A stretch of 45,155 nucleotides of DNA from Bacteroidales bacterium (GTDB lineage: Bacteria; Bacteroidota; Bacteroidia; Bacteroidales; F082): assembly GCA_029933225.1 (NCBI GenBank), contig JAOZOO010000011.1:1-45155 (forward strand), written 5' to 3'. Position 1 is the first letter of the stretch; every line of letters starts with the position of its first letter. Below the pieces are notes generated by a model, which was given only the letters and a program-made list of their open reading frames with translations, did no database searches and was not told where the DNA came from. Below are positions 33,244 through 41,781 of the stretch, one piece after another. The position numbers were made by a program, and so were the translations under genes.

Positions 33244-33969
33244 CTACGTTTTTGTCAAATGGTTTTTGATACTAAACTCTTTAATATCCTTTAAGTGTTT
33301 TTTCATAGCCAACCCGGCTTTTTCTGGTTCTTTATTCTGAATGTAGTTCAGAATTGCACTATGTTCATGAAATCTTTTGATCTTTTCGTCCGCTCCACAA
33401 ACATCATATTTGATGAAATTTGAAATTATATCAGGAATAATGACCATCATCAATGATTTTAAAACCGAATTATGCGTGGCCTCGGCTATTTCGAGATGAA
33501 ACATCAGGTCTTCTTCCACGGTTTGCTGGCCGGTAATAAGCTTGCTATGGTATTTATCAAGAGCAGATGATATTTTAAGGATATTATCTTCAGTTCTTCT
33601 TTCGGCTGCAAGCCGGGCAGAATTGATTTCAAGAATAACCCTTGTTTCAACCAGTGATTTAAAATCGCTTCCGTCAATATCCAATATTTCGGAAATCAAT
33701 CCCTGTAAAGCCGTAGGACCAATTCCCGCAACTACGGTTCCGCTTTGCGGATGGGTTTTTAATATTCCGTAAAATTCCAGCTTCTTAATTGCATCCCGTA
33801 CTGCTGAACGACTAACAGAAAGTTTTTCGGAAAGTTTTCTTTCGGAAGGTAATTTCTCACCGGGTTTGAGCTGGCCGGTTATGATTAAATTCTTTATTTG
33901 ATTGATAATTATATCTGAAGGTTTAGTATATACAATCTCTTCAAAATTATCCAGAACAGCATCTCCCAT
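33244..33969 (-). CDS. GntR/FCD family transcriptional regulator of the alginate locus
   Basis: The 241-residue product has an N-terminal winged helix (about 18-80; PSERKLSEKLSVSRSAVRDAIKKLE) and a C-terminal all-helical FCD domain (about 95-235) with acidic and His residues (HLEIAEATHN, HEHSAILNY, KKHL) that often bind a metal and a carboxylate-type ligand. This fits the FadR subgroup, whose sugar-acid members bind uronates or ketodeoxy acids. It is probably a repressor that releases DNA on binding DEH, KDG or KDPG. Operator-like palindromes TTGGTTAACCAA overlap its own promoter and precede the divergent aldo/keto reductase. The start codon is preceded by GGAGTC, a rare Shine-Dalgarno-like sequence. 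Confidence 0.9.
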   Translation of the reverse strand: MGDAVLDNFEEIVYTKPSDIIINQIKNLIITGQLKPGEKLPSERKLSEKLSVSRSAVRDAIKKLEFYGILKTHPQSGTVVAGIGPTALQGLISEILDIDGSDFKSLVETRVILEINSARLAAERRTEDNILKISSALDKYHSKLITGQQTVEEDLMFHLEIAEATHNSVLKSLMMVIIPDIISNFIKYDVCGADEKIKRFHEHSAILNYIQNKEPEKAGLAMKKHLKDIKEFSIKNHLTKT

Positions 33970-33977
33970 GACTCCTA

Positions 33978-34013
33978 TTGGTTTACTGGTTAATTGGTAA
34001 ATTGGTTAACCAA
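33978..34013. promoter_or_regulatory. Array of four 8-bp TTGGT half-sites ending in a palindrome
   Basis: Units with a TTGGT (one CTGGT) core start at 33978, 33986, 33994 and 34002, exactly 8 bp apart. The last unit continues into the inverted half, giving the palindrome TTGGTTAACCAA (34002-34013). The array fills the leader of the GntR gene from its -7 box down to about 10 nt before its start codon. Confidence 0.7.
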
Positions 34014-34041
34014 AGATAATACAAATACTTCATTTGTCAAG
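34011..34041 (-). promoter_or_regulatory. Promoter of the GntR gene, overlapping an operator
   Basis: On the minus strand TATCTTTG (34018 to 34011) is a full -7 match, with CTTG (34041 to 34038) 19 nt upstream. The palindrome at 34002-34013 overlaps the downstream end of the -7 box by 3 nt, so a bound regulator would block its own gene. Confidence 0.65.
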
Positions 34042-34146
34042 TAAAATAAACAATTAATGTGTGTAAATATACATTGGCGGAGGCATAACAGATTGTATAT
34101 CCATTTATTATGAATTAGCAATTATTGATAATTTAGAGGGCGTCTA

Positions 34147-34162
34147 AATTGGTTAACCAATT
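34147..34162. promoter_or_regulatory. Second GntR-type operator, before the aldo/keto reductase
   Basis: AATTGGTTAACCAATT is a perfect 16-bp palindrome with the same core as the site in front of the GntR gene. It lies 24 nt upstream of the -7 box of the aldo/keto reductase gene. It resembles the TTGGTATACCAA sites of the enteric ExuR/UxuR hexuronate regulators. Confidence 0.7.
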
Positions 34163-34186
34163 ATTAATCAGAAATTGTTAAAACAG

Positions 34187-34194
34187 TATCTTTG
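34187..34194 (+). promoter_or_regulatory. -7 element of the aldo/keto reductase gene
   Basis: TATCTTTG matches TAnnTTTG. The leader would be about 80 nt. Confidence 0.55.
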
Positions 34195-34281
34195 GTTCCG
34201 TAATATCAACGTCACAACGAGAATTTATTTTTTTAACGTCTCTGTTTCTATCTGTTAGAATTGATTTAAAACAAATATTAT

Positions 34282-35154
34282 ATGGAATACAAATCATTAA
34301 CCAAAGATTTTAAGATTCCGGTTATCGGACTTGGCACCTGGGGCATTGGCGGCTACCTGGAACCTGACTATACAAAAGATAAGGAACTGATTAAAATCAT
34401 TAAAGAGGCCATAGCACTCGGGTATTCTCATATTGATACCGCAGAGCTTTATGGCGCGGGGCATACTGAAGAATTAATTGGTGAAGGCATTAAAGGCATT
34501 GACAGGTCGGAGATCATTATTACCAGTAAAGTTTTTCAAAAAAATTTGCATTATCAGGATGTAATTAACTCCTGCACAAGAAGTCTGGAAAGATTACGCA
34601 CCGATTATATTGACATTTATCTTATTCATGCTCCAAATCCTGAAATACCAATTGATGAACCAATGAGAGCGCTTGATTATCTGGTCGAACAGGGATTCGT
34701 TCGGTTTATTGGAGTAAGTAATTTTTCCGTTCAACAAATTATCGATGCGCAAAAATTCTTAAAAAATAAATTGGTAATAAACCAAATACCTTATAATCTC
34801 TGTACAAGAGACATTGATTACAAAAGCTATTGTAGCAAAATGGAGTCGGAGATAATTCCATATTGTCAGAAAAACGATTTGATTATCACTGCCTACAGAC
34901 CAATCGAAAGAGGAATATTATTAGATCCACATCCTGTTTTAAATAAATTGTCAGAAAAGTATGGAAAAACAAAAGGTCAGATTGCAATCAGTTGGCTGGT
35001 TTCAAAAAAGAATATAATCACAATTCCCAAATCAACAAATATTAAACATCTCAAAGAAAATTTAGGTGCAATTGACTGGGATCTGGATGAAGAAGATAAA
35101 ATAACTTTAGACTCAATAAGATTCGATAATAAGAAGTGTATTAAAAGTAATTAG
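34282..35154 (+). CDS. Aldo/keto reductase
   Basis: The 290-residue product is a TIM-barrel aldo/keto reductase with the tetrad Asp, Tyr, Lys and His in HIDTAELYG, IITSKV and YLIHAP. It ends with the NADPH-site region TIPKSTNIKHLKENL. It is usually NADPH dependent and cytoplasmic. The operator in front of it matches the one at the GntR gene, so it probably belongs to the alginate regulon. There it could reduce DEH or a related aldehyde, next to the SDR at the end of the operon. The codon and base use looks more A/T-rich than that of its neighbours (by eye), a sign of different ancestry. The substrate is not known. Confidence 0.88.
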   Translation: MEYKSLTKDFKIPVIGLGTWGIGGYLEPDYTKDKELIKIIKEAIALGYSHIDTAELYGAGHTEELIGEGIKGIDRSEIIITSKVFQKNLHYQDVINSCTRSLERLRTDYIDIYLIHAPNPEIPIDEPMRALDYLVEQGFVRFIGVSNFSVQQIIDAQKFLKNKLVINQIPYNLCTRDIDYKSYCSKMESEIIPYCQKNDLIITAYRPIERGILLDPHPVLNKLSEKYGKTKGQIAISWLVSKKNIITIPKSTNIKHLKENLGAIDWDLDEEDKITLDSIRFDNKKCIKSN

Positions 35155-35157
35155 TTT

Positions 35158-35766
35158 TCACTCCATCCCTGCCTTCTCTCCCCTGTCAATGGCCCTATCG
35201 AGGAATTTCCAGAGCCTTTCGGTTTGTTTGCGGGCTTTTAACTGGCCAAGCTGTGCCGCCAGGTAAATGATCAGCCAGAGGGCAATAAAAGCCGGCACAC
35301 TCCACAACATGGGGGCTTCCATACCCAAAACCCATTGTGAGATTCCCATGATCACGCCGATAAACAACAGAACGAAGTCAGCCGCATACAAAAACATGAA
35401 CAGTGACCATATTTTTGAATTCGGGCCGATGACACCACGAATGAGCGAGCCTTTTTCCACCATTTTATAAACCGTAAGCCTGAACTCAGGTGACCAGAAA
35501 CGCCGTTCATCTTCAGGGATTTTCAAATGCGCCGTGTTTTCAAGAATCATTCCTTTAACCTCTCTTCTGTTTATCAGTGCCTGCAAAACCTGATCGATGA
35601 CCAGGCAAGGTGGCAGGAAAGTAACCCGTTTGTAGCGGGGCCTTACCCGGAACATTTCTCTTTTCAGGTTTCTCGACATATAAATAACTGGATTTTTGGC
35701 CGTTGCTAATATAGTAAAAATAAAGGCCATTGTCAAATACACCCTCGCGAAGAATTTTTCATCCAT
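35158..35766 (-). CDS. Small membrane protein of unknown function
   Basis: The 202-residue product shows one hydrophobic segment near the N-terminus (about 8-28), a charged central part (30-110) with a run of basic residues (MSRNLKREMFRVRPRYKRV), and two more membrane helices (about 115-140 and 150-175). It ends in a charged helix (KARKQTERLWKFLDRAIDRGEKAG). No family was recognized. It is convergent with the aldo/keto reductase gene, only 3 nt between stops, and divergent from purB with 78 nt between the start codons. Confidence 0.65.
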   Translation of the reverse strand: MDEKFFARVYLTMAFIFTILATAKNPVIYMSRNLKREMFRVRPRYKRVTFLPPCLVIDQVLQALINRREVKGMILENTAHLKIPEDERRFWSPEFRLTVYKMVEKGSLIRGVIGPNSKIWSLFMFLYAADFVLLFIGVIMGISQWVLGMEAPMLWSVPAFIALWLIIYLAAQLGQLKARKQTERLWKFLDRAIDRGEKAGME

Positions 35767-35821
35767 GGTTACGCATTATTTTACTTATTGCAAATCCATC
35801 ATCTGAAAGCTATGAATTTCC

Positions 35822-35829
35822 TATTTTTG
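35822..35829 (+). promoter_or_regulatory. -7 element of purB
   Basis: TATTTTTG matches TAnnTTTG and lies 16 nt upstream of ATG 35845. It rules out the in-frame upstream start at 35788. Confidence 0.5.
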
Positions 35830-35844
35830 AAAAAAAAACCTGAC

Positions 35845-37197
35845 ATGGAACTTTCAACCATCACCGCCATTTCGCCCGTTGACGGAAGGTACCGGAATAA
35901 AACCAATGAGCTGGCCGATTATTTCTCGGAATATGCACTTTTCAAATACCGGGTAAAAGTTGAAATTGAGTATTTTATCGAACTCTGCAAACTGCCTCTT
36001 CCCGGCCTTGAAGACTTTGACGAAAGAAACTTTAACACGATCCGCGATCTTTACAAAGACTTTTCCCCCGATGATGCCCTTGCCATCAAAGAGATCGAAA
36101 AAACGACAAATCACGACGTGAAAGCCGTCGAATACTTTATCAAACAATATTTTGATGAAACCGGTTTGTCCGGTTTTAAAGAGTTCATCCATTTCGGCTT
36201 GACTTCACAGGATATCAACAATACAGCGGTTCCGTTGTCCATGAAAGACGCCCATTATGTAGTCATTCTTCCATTGATCAAGAAACTGCTGAACAAGATC
36301 AGTCTGCTGGCTTTTGAGTGGAAAGACGTGGCTATGCTGGCCAGAACCCACGGGCAACCGGCATCCCCTACCCGGCTGGGAAAAGAAATCTATGTTTTTG
36401 CCGAAAGAATAGAAGACCAGCTGGAACTGTTGAAAGATATCCCTTTTTCAGGAAAATTCGGCGGCGCAACAGGCAACATGAATGCCCATGTGGTGGCCTA
36501 CCCTACTGTGCGGTGGGACGATTTTGCCAATAATTTTATGGAGAAAAACCTGGGGCTGCACCGTCAGGCGACAACCACCCAGATAGAGCATTACGATTAC
36601 ATGGCTGCCTATTTCAACAACCTGGCACGGATAAACACCATCCTGCTGGACTTTAGCCGCGACATGTGGATGTATATTTCGATGGACTATTTCAAGCAAA
36701 AGATCAAAGAGGGCGAGGTGGGTTCGTCGGCCATGCCCCACAAAGTGAACCCCATTGACTTTGAAAATGCCGAGGGAAATCTCGGTATTGCCAATGCCCT
36801 TTTTCATCATCTCGCTGAAAAGCTGCCGGTTTCCAGGCTGCAGCGCGACCTGACCGACTCGACCGTAACAAGAAACATCGGAACACCGCTGGCACACACG
36901 CTGATTGCCGTCAAATCGCTGATGAAAGGCATGGACAAGCTGATACTGAACCGTGAAAAGATCAACGCCGATCTGGAAGACAACTGGGCAGTGGTGGCCG
37001 AAGCCATCCAGACTATCCTTCGGCGGGAAAATTATCCCAATCCTTATGAAACACTGAAAAAACTGACCCGCACTAATCAAAAGATCACCGGCAAAACCAT
37101 CAGGCAGTTTATTGATGAGCTGGATGTGGATGAGGATGTAAAACAGGAGCTGCGCGCAATCAGGCCGGATAACTATACGGGGCTGGAACTTTTGTAA
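35845..37197 (+). CDS. purB: Adenylosuccinate lyase
   Basis: From Met at 35845 the protein has 450 residues, the usual length of the E. coli type. It cuts adenylosuccinate to AMP and fumarate, and SAICAR to AICAR, in purine synthesis. The start MELSTITAISPVDGRYR is typical. The flexible catalytic loop holds the superfamily signature GSSAMPHKVNPIDFENAEGN (Ser295 as catalytic base, Lys300, Asn302), and TSQDINNTA and ARTHGQPASPTRLGKE are in place. It lies 78 nt from the divergent membrane gene and 89 nt before the MsbA-like gene. No terminator was noticed after it, but the following gene has its own promoter. Confidence 0.97.
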   Translation: MELSTITAISPVDGRYRNKTNELADYFSEYALFKYRVKVEIEYFIELCKLPLPGLEDFDERNFNTIRDLYKDFSPDDALAIKEIEKTTNHDVKAVEYFIKQYFDETGLSGFKEFIHFGLTSQDINNTAVPLSMKDAHYVVILPLIKKLLNKISLLAFEWKDVAMLARTHGQPASPTRLGKEIYVFAERIEDQLELLKDIPFSGKFGGATGNMNAHVVAYPTVRWDDFANNFMEKNLGLHRQATTTQIEHYDYMAAYFNNLARINTILLDFSRDMWMYISMDYFKQKIKEGEVGSSAMPHKVNPIDFENAEGNLGIANALFHHLAEKLPVSRLQRDLTDSTVTRNIGTPLAHTLIAVKSLMKGMDKLILNREKINADLEDNWAVVAEAIQTILRRENYPNPYETLKKLTRTNQKITGKTIRQFIDELDVDEDVKQELRAIRPDNYTGLELL

Positions 37198-37207
37198 ATC
37201 CGGATTT

Positions 37208-37235
37208 GGAAATTAGAAATAGGAAATCAGGAATA
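37208..37235. repeat. 7-bp tandem repeat, GGAAATY type
   Basis: Four 7-bp units start at 37208, 37215, 37222 and 37229 (GGAAATT, AGAAATA, GGAAATC, AGGAATA). It begins 11 nt after the purB stop and ends before the promoter of the next gene. Confidence 0.55.
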
Positions 37236-37257
37236 AACTCACAATCCGTTAAACTTT

Positions 37258-37265
37258 TATCTTTG
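37258..37265 (+). promoter_or_regulatory. -7 element of the MsbA-like gene
   Basis: TATCTTTG is a full TAnnTTTG match 21 nt upstream of the start codon. Confidence 0.55.
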
Positions 37266-37286
37266 CCCACCTGATCAGCAGCAATT

Positions 37287-39107
37287 ATGAAAAAGTTTTA
37301 CAGAGTCCTTGCTTACATCAAACCTTACTGGGGATATGCCGGACTGAACATCCTGTTCAACCTGTTGACCGTCATCTTTTCCCTTTTCTCATTCGCATTG
37401 CTTATCCCCTTTCTGAACCTGTTGTTCGGCATCAACGAACTGGTCACCGTCAGGCCCGAATTCTCATTCAGCAAGGATGCCATACTCGACAACATGAATT
37501 ACTTCATCAGCAAAGTGATCATCAGCGAAGGAAAGATACAGGCGCTGGTTTATATTTGTATGATCATTCTTGCCGCTTTTTTCCTGCGCAACTTCGCCCG
37601 TTATTTTGCGATGTATTTCATGGCCAATGTGCGCATCGGCGCCGTCAAAGGAATGCGGAACGAGATTTACAAGAAACTGCTTATTCTTCCCCTTTCATTT
37701 TACAGTAAAAACAAAAAAGGCGACATCATTGCCCGGCTGACCACCGATGTGCAGGAGGTGGAATTTTCCATCATGAATTACCTCGAAATGATCGTGCGCG
37801 ATCCGGTTACCGTCATTGCTTACCTGATCTTTATGATCATTCTCAGCCCAAAGCTTACCATTTTTGTGCTGGTTATTTTACCCATTACCGGTTTCCTGAT
37901 CGGGCTTATCGGAAAAAGTCTGCGAAAACGATCCAAGATCGGTCAAGCCCGTTTTGCTGCGCTGCTGTCCATTATTGAAGAAAGCATATCGGGCCTGCGC
38001 ATCATCAAGGCGTTCAATGCCATCGATTATTCCGACGGCAAATTCAAACAGCAAAACGACAGTTATGCAAAAACCCTTCTCTGGATCTATCGCCGGCGCG
38101 ACCTTTCTTCGCCACTGAGTGAATTTTTGTCCTCGGTGGTTATCGTGGTTGTTCTCTGGTTTGGCGGAAAAATGGTACTGAGTGACGACCCGGCCATACA
38201 GGCATCGGCATTCATCACTTACATTGTCGTATTCTCGCAGATCATTCCACCGGCCAAAACTTTTACCCAGGGATTTTACAGTATTCAGAAAGGCATTGCT
38301 TCTGCCGAGAGGATTTTTGAAATACTGGATGCCGAGGAAGTCATTGAAGAAAAACCGGATGCGCTTCCCATCCGTGCTTTTAAAAAAGAGATTGAGTACA
38401 AAAATGTGGGCTTCACTTATGATCATGAACCGGTACTTAAAAATATCAACCTGAAAATCCCGAAAGGAAAAGTCATCGCCATCGTTGGCGAATCAGGCGG
38501 GGGAAAATCAACGCTGGTGGACCTGCTGCCAAGGTTTTATGATGTAACCCATGGTGAACTGCTTGTGGATGGGAAAAACGTGAAAGACGTTAAAATCAGT
38601 GACCTGCGGGGGCTGATGGGCATCGTTTCGCAGGAGAGTATCCTGTTTAACGACACTTTTTTCAATAACATTGCTTTCGGCAAAACGGATGTCTCGGAAG
38701 AAAAAGTGATCGCTGCGGCCAAAGTAGCCAACGCCCATGAGTTCATCATGCAAACCGAGCACGGTTATCAGACAACCATCGGCGACCGTGGTGTGAAGCT
38801 TTCGGGCGGACAACGCCAGCGGCTGAGTATTGCCCGTGCCGTGCTGGCCAACCCGCCCATCCTGATCCTTGACGAAGCTACTTCTTCATTGGATACGGAA
38901 TCGGAAAAATACGTGCAGGAAGCTTTGAACAATGTGATGAAAGACCGTACTACAGTGGTCATTGCACACCGTCTTTCCACCATTAAGCATGCCGACGAGA
39001 TCGTTGTCCTGAAAAAAGGAGAGATCGTCGAACGGGGAACACATGAGGAACTGACCAGGTTGAACGGGGTTTATAAACGGCTTCAGGAATTGCAGTCTTT
39101 TAATTAG
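37287..39107 (+). CDS. ABC exporter, fused membrane and ATPase domains (MsbA-like)
   Basis: The 606-residue half-transporter has six membrane helices (about 20-330) and a C-terminal ATPase. The ATPase carries Walker A GESGGGKST (401-409), a Q-loop in GIVSQESILF, the signature LSGGQRQR (505-512), Walker B ending in Asp529-Glu530 (ILILDEATSSLD), and the switch His561 (IAHRLST). This is the type IV exporter form of MsbA and related multidrug or lipid exporters, working as a homodimer in the inner membrane. Export of lipid A core or another lipid is inferred. It is a separate unit from the efflux operon that follows and is unlikely to power its ABC-2 permeases. Confidence 0.93.
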   Translation: MKKFYRVLAYIKPYWGYAGLNILFNLLTVIFSLFSFALLIPFLNLLFGINELVTVRPEFSFSKDAILDNMNYFISKVIISEGKIQALVYICMIILAAFFLRNFARYFAMYFMANVRIGAVKGMRNEIYKKLLILPLSFYSKNKKGDIIARLTTDVQEVEFSIMNYLEMIVRDPVTVIAYLIFMIILSPKLTIFVLVILPITGFLIGLIGKSLRKRSKIGQARFAALLSIIEESISGLRIIKAFNAIDYSDGKFKQQNDSYAKTLLWIYRRRDLSSPLSEFLSSVVIVVVLWFGGKMVLSDDPAIQASAFITYIVVFSQIIPPAKTFTQGFYSIQKGIASAERIFEILDAEEVIEEKPDALPIRAFKKEIEYKNVGFTYDHEPVLKNINLKIPKGKVIAIVGESGGGKSTLVDLLPRFYDVTHGELLVDGKNVKDVKISDLRGLMGIVSQESILFNDTFFNNIAFGKTDVSEEKVIAAAKVANAHEFIMQTEHGYQTTIGDRGVKLSGGQRQRLSIARAVLANPPILILDEATSSLDTESEKYVQEALNNVMKDRTTVVIAHRLSTIKHADEIVVLKKGEIVERGTHEELTRLNGVYKRLQELQSFN

Positions 39108-39110
39108 AAC

Positions 39111-39145
39111 AAAGAACCAAGATACAAGAACCAAGACATAAGACT
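39111..39145. repeat. 7-bp tandem repeat, CAAGANN type (left copy)
   Basis: Five 7-bp units start at 39111, 39118, 39125, 39132 and 39139, with CAAGAAC and CAAGACA as clearest forms. The following bases share TCAAAATC and AATAACACAA with the copy at 44157. It lies between the MsbA-like gene and the efflux operon. Confidence 0.65.
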
Positions 39146-39243
39146 TTGAGATTCAAAATCCAAAGGAACTAACGAATAACACAATGATTCTTCTCACAAC
39201 TCATAAAATACTTTCGAAATAATACCATTTTAATTTTTTGAAA

Positions 39244-40713
39244 ATGATAAAGAAACCTATTGCATCTCTGTCGTTACTTCTCTCTGTTTTTCTTTTGCCG
39301 GGCTTTCCTGCAAATGATTTAAATGCACAGGAAGTCATCAGTGTATCGCTCAGCTCCGCTGTGGACAGCGCCATGCGGAACAACAGCAAGATCAAGCAAT
39401 ACAGGCAGGCTGTTTATGAAAAGGAGCATTTGAAGAAAGCTTCCGTGGGTAATTATTTTCCTTCGATCGATGTCGTCGGCGGATATACCTACTTCAGCGA
39501 GAACCCAGAAGTAAACATGAGCAAGGTGAAAGAATCGGTGGACGACATGTTCGGGAAATACGGTTCCTATATTGCCGAGGAACTGGGCCTGTCGGATGAA
39601 TCGCAGGAGGTCATTTACAACCGGATCGTTTCCCGGTTAAGTCAGTTGCCTGCATACAATATTGTGATTGACCAGCAAAACTATCCGAACCTGAACATTC
39701 AGGCCACCCAGCCCCTGTTTCTCGGCGGCAAGATCATTGCAGGCAAACGTTTTGCCACTGCAGAGCTTGATTATGCCGACGCCGAATTGCAGAAGGTCAC
39801 GAACGAAATAACCAAAGAAACCATCGAACGCTATTTCGGGGTGGTGTTGCTCCGGCAGGTTGTCAAAGTGAGACAGGAAGTTGTGGAAGGAATGAAACGC
39901 CATGAACGGGATGCCAAACGTGCCATTGAGATTGGTGTCATCCCTGCACATGAAGTGATTCGTGCCAAAGTAGCGGTGGCCAATGCCGAACGTGATCTGA
40001 TCGATGACCGGAACAAGCTTGACCTGGCCCTTTTGGGTTTGAAATCGAGCATGGGTTTGCCGGAAGAAACCGAGGTGGAAGTTACGGACAGTCTGGTTTT
40101 TAAAATGATATCTCCCGCAGTGGATGGTTTGAAGAACGACGCCTTCGTTCAACAGCCGATTTTCAGAATGATCGACCAGAAGAAATTGATGGTCAAGCAA
40201 AAGCATGCCCTCGAACGGTCGGAATTCCTGCCGCAGATAGCTGCCTGGGGCCAGTACAATGCTTTCGGTAACAGCTATCCGGTAACGCTGCCTCCATTTA
40301 TGGTAGGCATTCAGGCGCACATCAACATTTTCCACGGTATTGAGAAAATCAACAAGCTGAAAGCCACCCGTTACCTGGCACAACAGGTTGACCTGGCCGA
40401 CCAGTATGCCCATGAGCAGGTTAACCTGTGGGTTGACAAATCGTGGCGCGAAATGATCAACAAACGGGAGCGTTACCTGAAAATGGAACCCACGGTGGAG
40501 CTGGCCCGGAAAAATCTGGAAATTAACGAAAAACGTTTTCGCGAAGGACTTGGAAAATCCATTGATGTGATCGATGCCCGCCTGCTGTATGAAGGCGCCG
40601 AGGTGGAAAGACTGAAATCGCTGTACGATTATTACCTCGCGGTCACCGACCTGTACCTTGCCACCGGAGATGCCCAAAAGGCCGTGGAAGCATTAAACCT
40701 GAATTCAAAATAA
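39244..40713 (+). CDS. TolC family outer membrane efflux protein
   Basis: From ATG 39244 the protein has 489 residues: a signal peptide (about 1-28, ending LNAQ), then two repeats of long amphipathic helices with short β segments, the TolC barrel-and-tunnel fold. Visible family features are the VGNYFPSIDVVGGYTYF and LNIQATQPLFLGGK strands in the first half and RSEFLPQIAAWGQYNAF with the second helical pair in the second. The start chosen is ATG; a TTG two codons earlier is unnecessary. It is the first gene of a four-gene efflux operon and provides the outer-membrane channel. The best promoter candidate is TACTTTCG (39209-39216), with one mismatch. Confidence 0.9.
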   Translation: MIKKPIASLSLLLSVFLLPGFPANDLNAQEVISVSLSSAVDSAMRNNSKIKQYRQAVYEKEHLKKASVGNYFPSIDVVGGYTYFSENPEVNMSKVKESVDDMFGKYGSYIAEELGLSDESQEVIYNRIVSRLSQLPAYNIVIDQQNYPNLNIQATQPLFLGGKIIAGKRFATAELDYADAELQKVTNEITKETIERYFGVVLLRQVVKVRQEVVEGMKRHERDAKRAIEIGVIPAHEVIRAKVAVANAERDLIDDRNKLDLALLGLKSSMGLPEETEVEVTDSLVFKMISPAVDGLKNDAFVQQPIFRMIDQKKLMVKQKHALERSEFLPQIAAWGQYNAFGNSYPVTLPPFMVGIQAHINIFHGIEKINKLKATRYLAQQVDLADQYAHEQVNLWVDKSWREMINKRERYLKMEPTVELARKNLEINEKRFREGLGKSIDVIDARLLYEGAEVERLKSLYDYYLAVTDLYLATGDAQKAVEALNLNSK

Positions 40714-40727
40714 AACAATATACTGAC

Positions 40728-41708
40728 ATGAAACTATCCAAAAGCACATTTGCCCTTTTAATTCCTGTGATCGTCATCATTGTGGCAGTGATCATGCTCA
40801 TTTTCAAAAGTGAAAAAACCGGCGATAATATCATGCTGGGCATGTTCGAAGCGCCGACAGTCAATGTATCCTCCATGATTCCCGGCAGGGTAAAAACCAT
40901 CATGATTGATGAGGGCGACCGGGTTGAAAAAGACCAGTTGGTCTTCACACTGGAAACAAAAATCATGGATGCCAAAGTCGGGCAGGCCGAAGGACTTGTC
41001 AAAGCCGCCGAATCGGTTGTGGAGCGTGCAAAATCGGGTGCACGTGAAGAAGAAAAACGGGCATTGAGAAATCAGTACGAAATGGCCAAAAGCCAGTTTG
41101 ATTTTGCGGAAAAAACCTACAAACGTTTTGAACTGCTTTATACCGACAGCATCATCTCACAGCAGGAGATGGATGAAATGACCTTTAAATACGATGCCGC
41201 CCGCGATGCCATGGATGCCGCCAAAGCGCTTTACGATATGGCCGAAAAAGGCGCACGGAAGGAAGACATTCAGGCGGCCGAGGCATCATATATGCAAGCC
41301 AAAAATGTGTATGAAGAAGCCATGGCATTTTATGAGCAGTTAGATATCAGCGCTCCGGTTTCAGGCCTTGTGAGCAGCAAAATTGCCGAGGAAGGCGAAG
41401 TGATGGCTCCCGGGTTTCCGGTGATCACCATCATGATCCCCGAAAAGATCTATGCCGTGCTCAATGTGCGCGAAGACAAACTTTCACATTTTAAAAAAGG
41501 AGAACACCTCAAAGGTATTGTCCCCGGGCTGGGAGACAAAGAAATTGAAGTGGTCGTCAGCTACATTGCCGTGATGCCTGATTTTGCCACCTGGGCGCCC
41601 ACAAAAGACAAAGGAGAATTCGATCTGAAAACTTTTGAAGTCAGACTAAAACCGGTGGAGCAAATTAAAGACCTCCGGCCCGGCATGACCATCAGGATTA
41701 AGTTGTGA
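40728..41708 (+). CDS. HlyD family membrane fusion protein
   Basis: The 326-residue product has one N-terminal membrane helix (about 8-26), a biotinyl-lipoyl-like half-motif (about 44-75; VSSMIPGRVKTIMIDEGDRVEKDQLV), a long coiled coil (about 80-205), the second lipoyl half (LDISAPVSGLVSSKIAEEGEVMAPGFPV), and a β-barrel region. It links an inner-membrane transporter to TolC. The order TolC, HlyD, two permeases matches YbhG/YhiI-type systems. The start is 14 nt after the TolC stop. Confidence 0.92.
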   Translation: MKLSKSTFALLIPVIVIIVAVIMLIFKSEKTGDNIMLGMFEAPTVNVSSMIPGRVKTIMIDEGDRVEKDQLVFTLETKIMDAKVGQAEGLVKAAESVVERAKSGAREEEKRALRNQYEMAKSQFDFAEKTYKRFELLYTDSIISQQEMDEMTFKYDAARDAMDAAKALYDMAEKGARKEDIQAAEASYMQAKNVYEEAMAFYEQLDISAPVSGLVSSKIAEEGEVMAPGFPVITIMIPEKIYAVLNVREDKLSHFKKGEHLKGIVPGLGDKEIEVVVSYIAVMPDFATWAPTKDKGEFDLKTFEVRLKPVEQIKDLRPGMTIRIKL

Positions 41709-41781
41709 TGCCATTGAGTTATTTCACAAATGACCACGAAGAAGGTACAGAGGTTTACAGAGGAAAAACGAAAACAACAAG

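Larger units (their letters stand above)
33970..34281. other. Divergent regulatory gap between the GntR gene and the aldo/keto reductase
   Basis: This 312-nt stretch has no gene. It is strongly A/T-rich. It holds the 8-bp-period half-site array (33978-34013), the GntR promoter (34011-34041), a second operator (34147-34162) and the aldo/keto reductase promoter (34187-34194). Between 34045 and 34140 I see nothing recognizable. Confidence 0.8.

Noticed and set aside
36448-37080. 210-codon minus-strand open frame
   Set aside because: It is antisense to purB, including the catalytic signature.
39637-40677. 346-codon minus-strand open frame
   Set aside because: It is fully antisense to the well-supported TolC gene and looks like no known family; it is a by-product of codon use.
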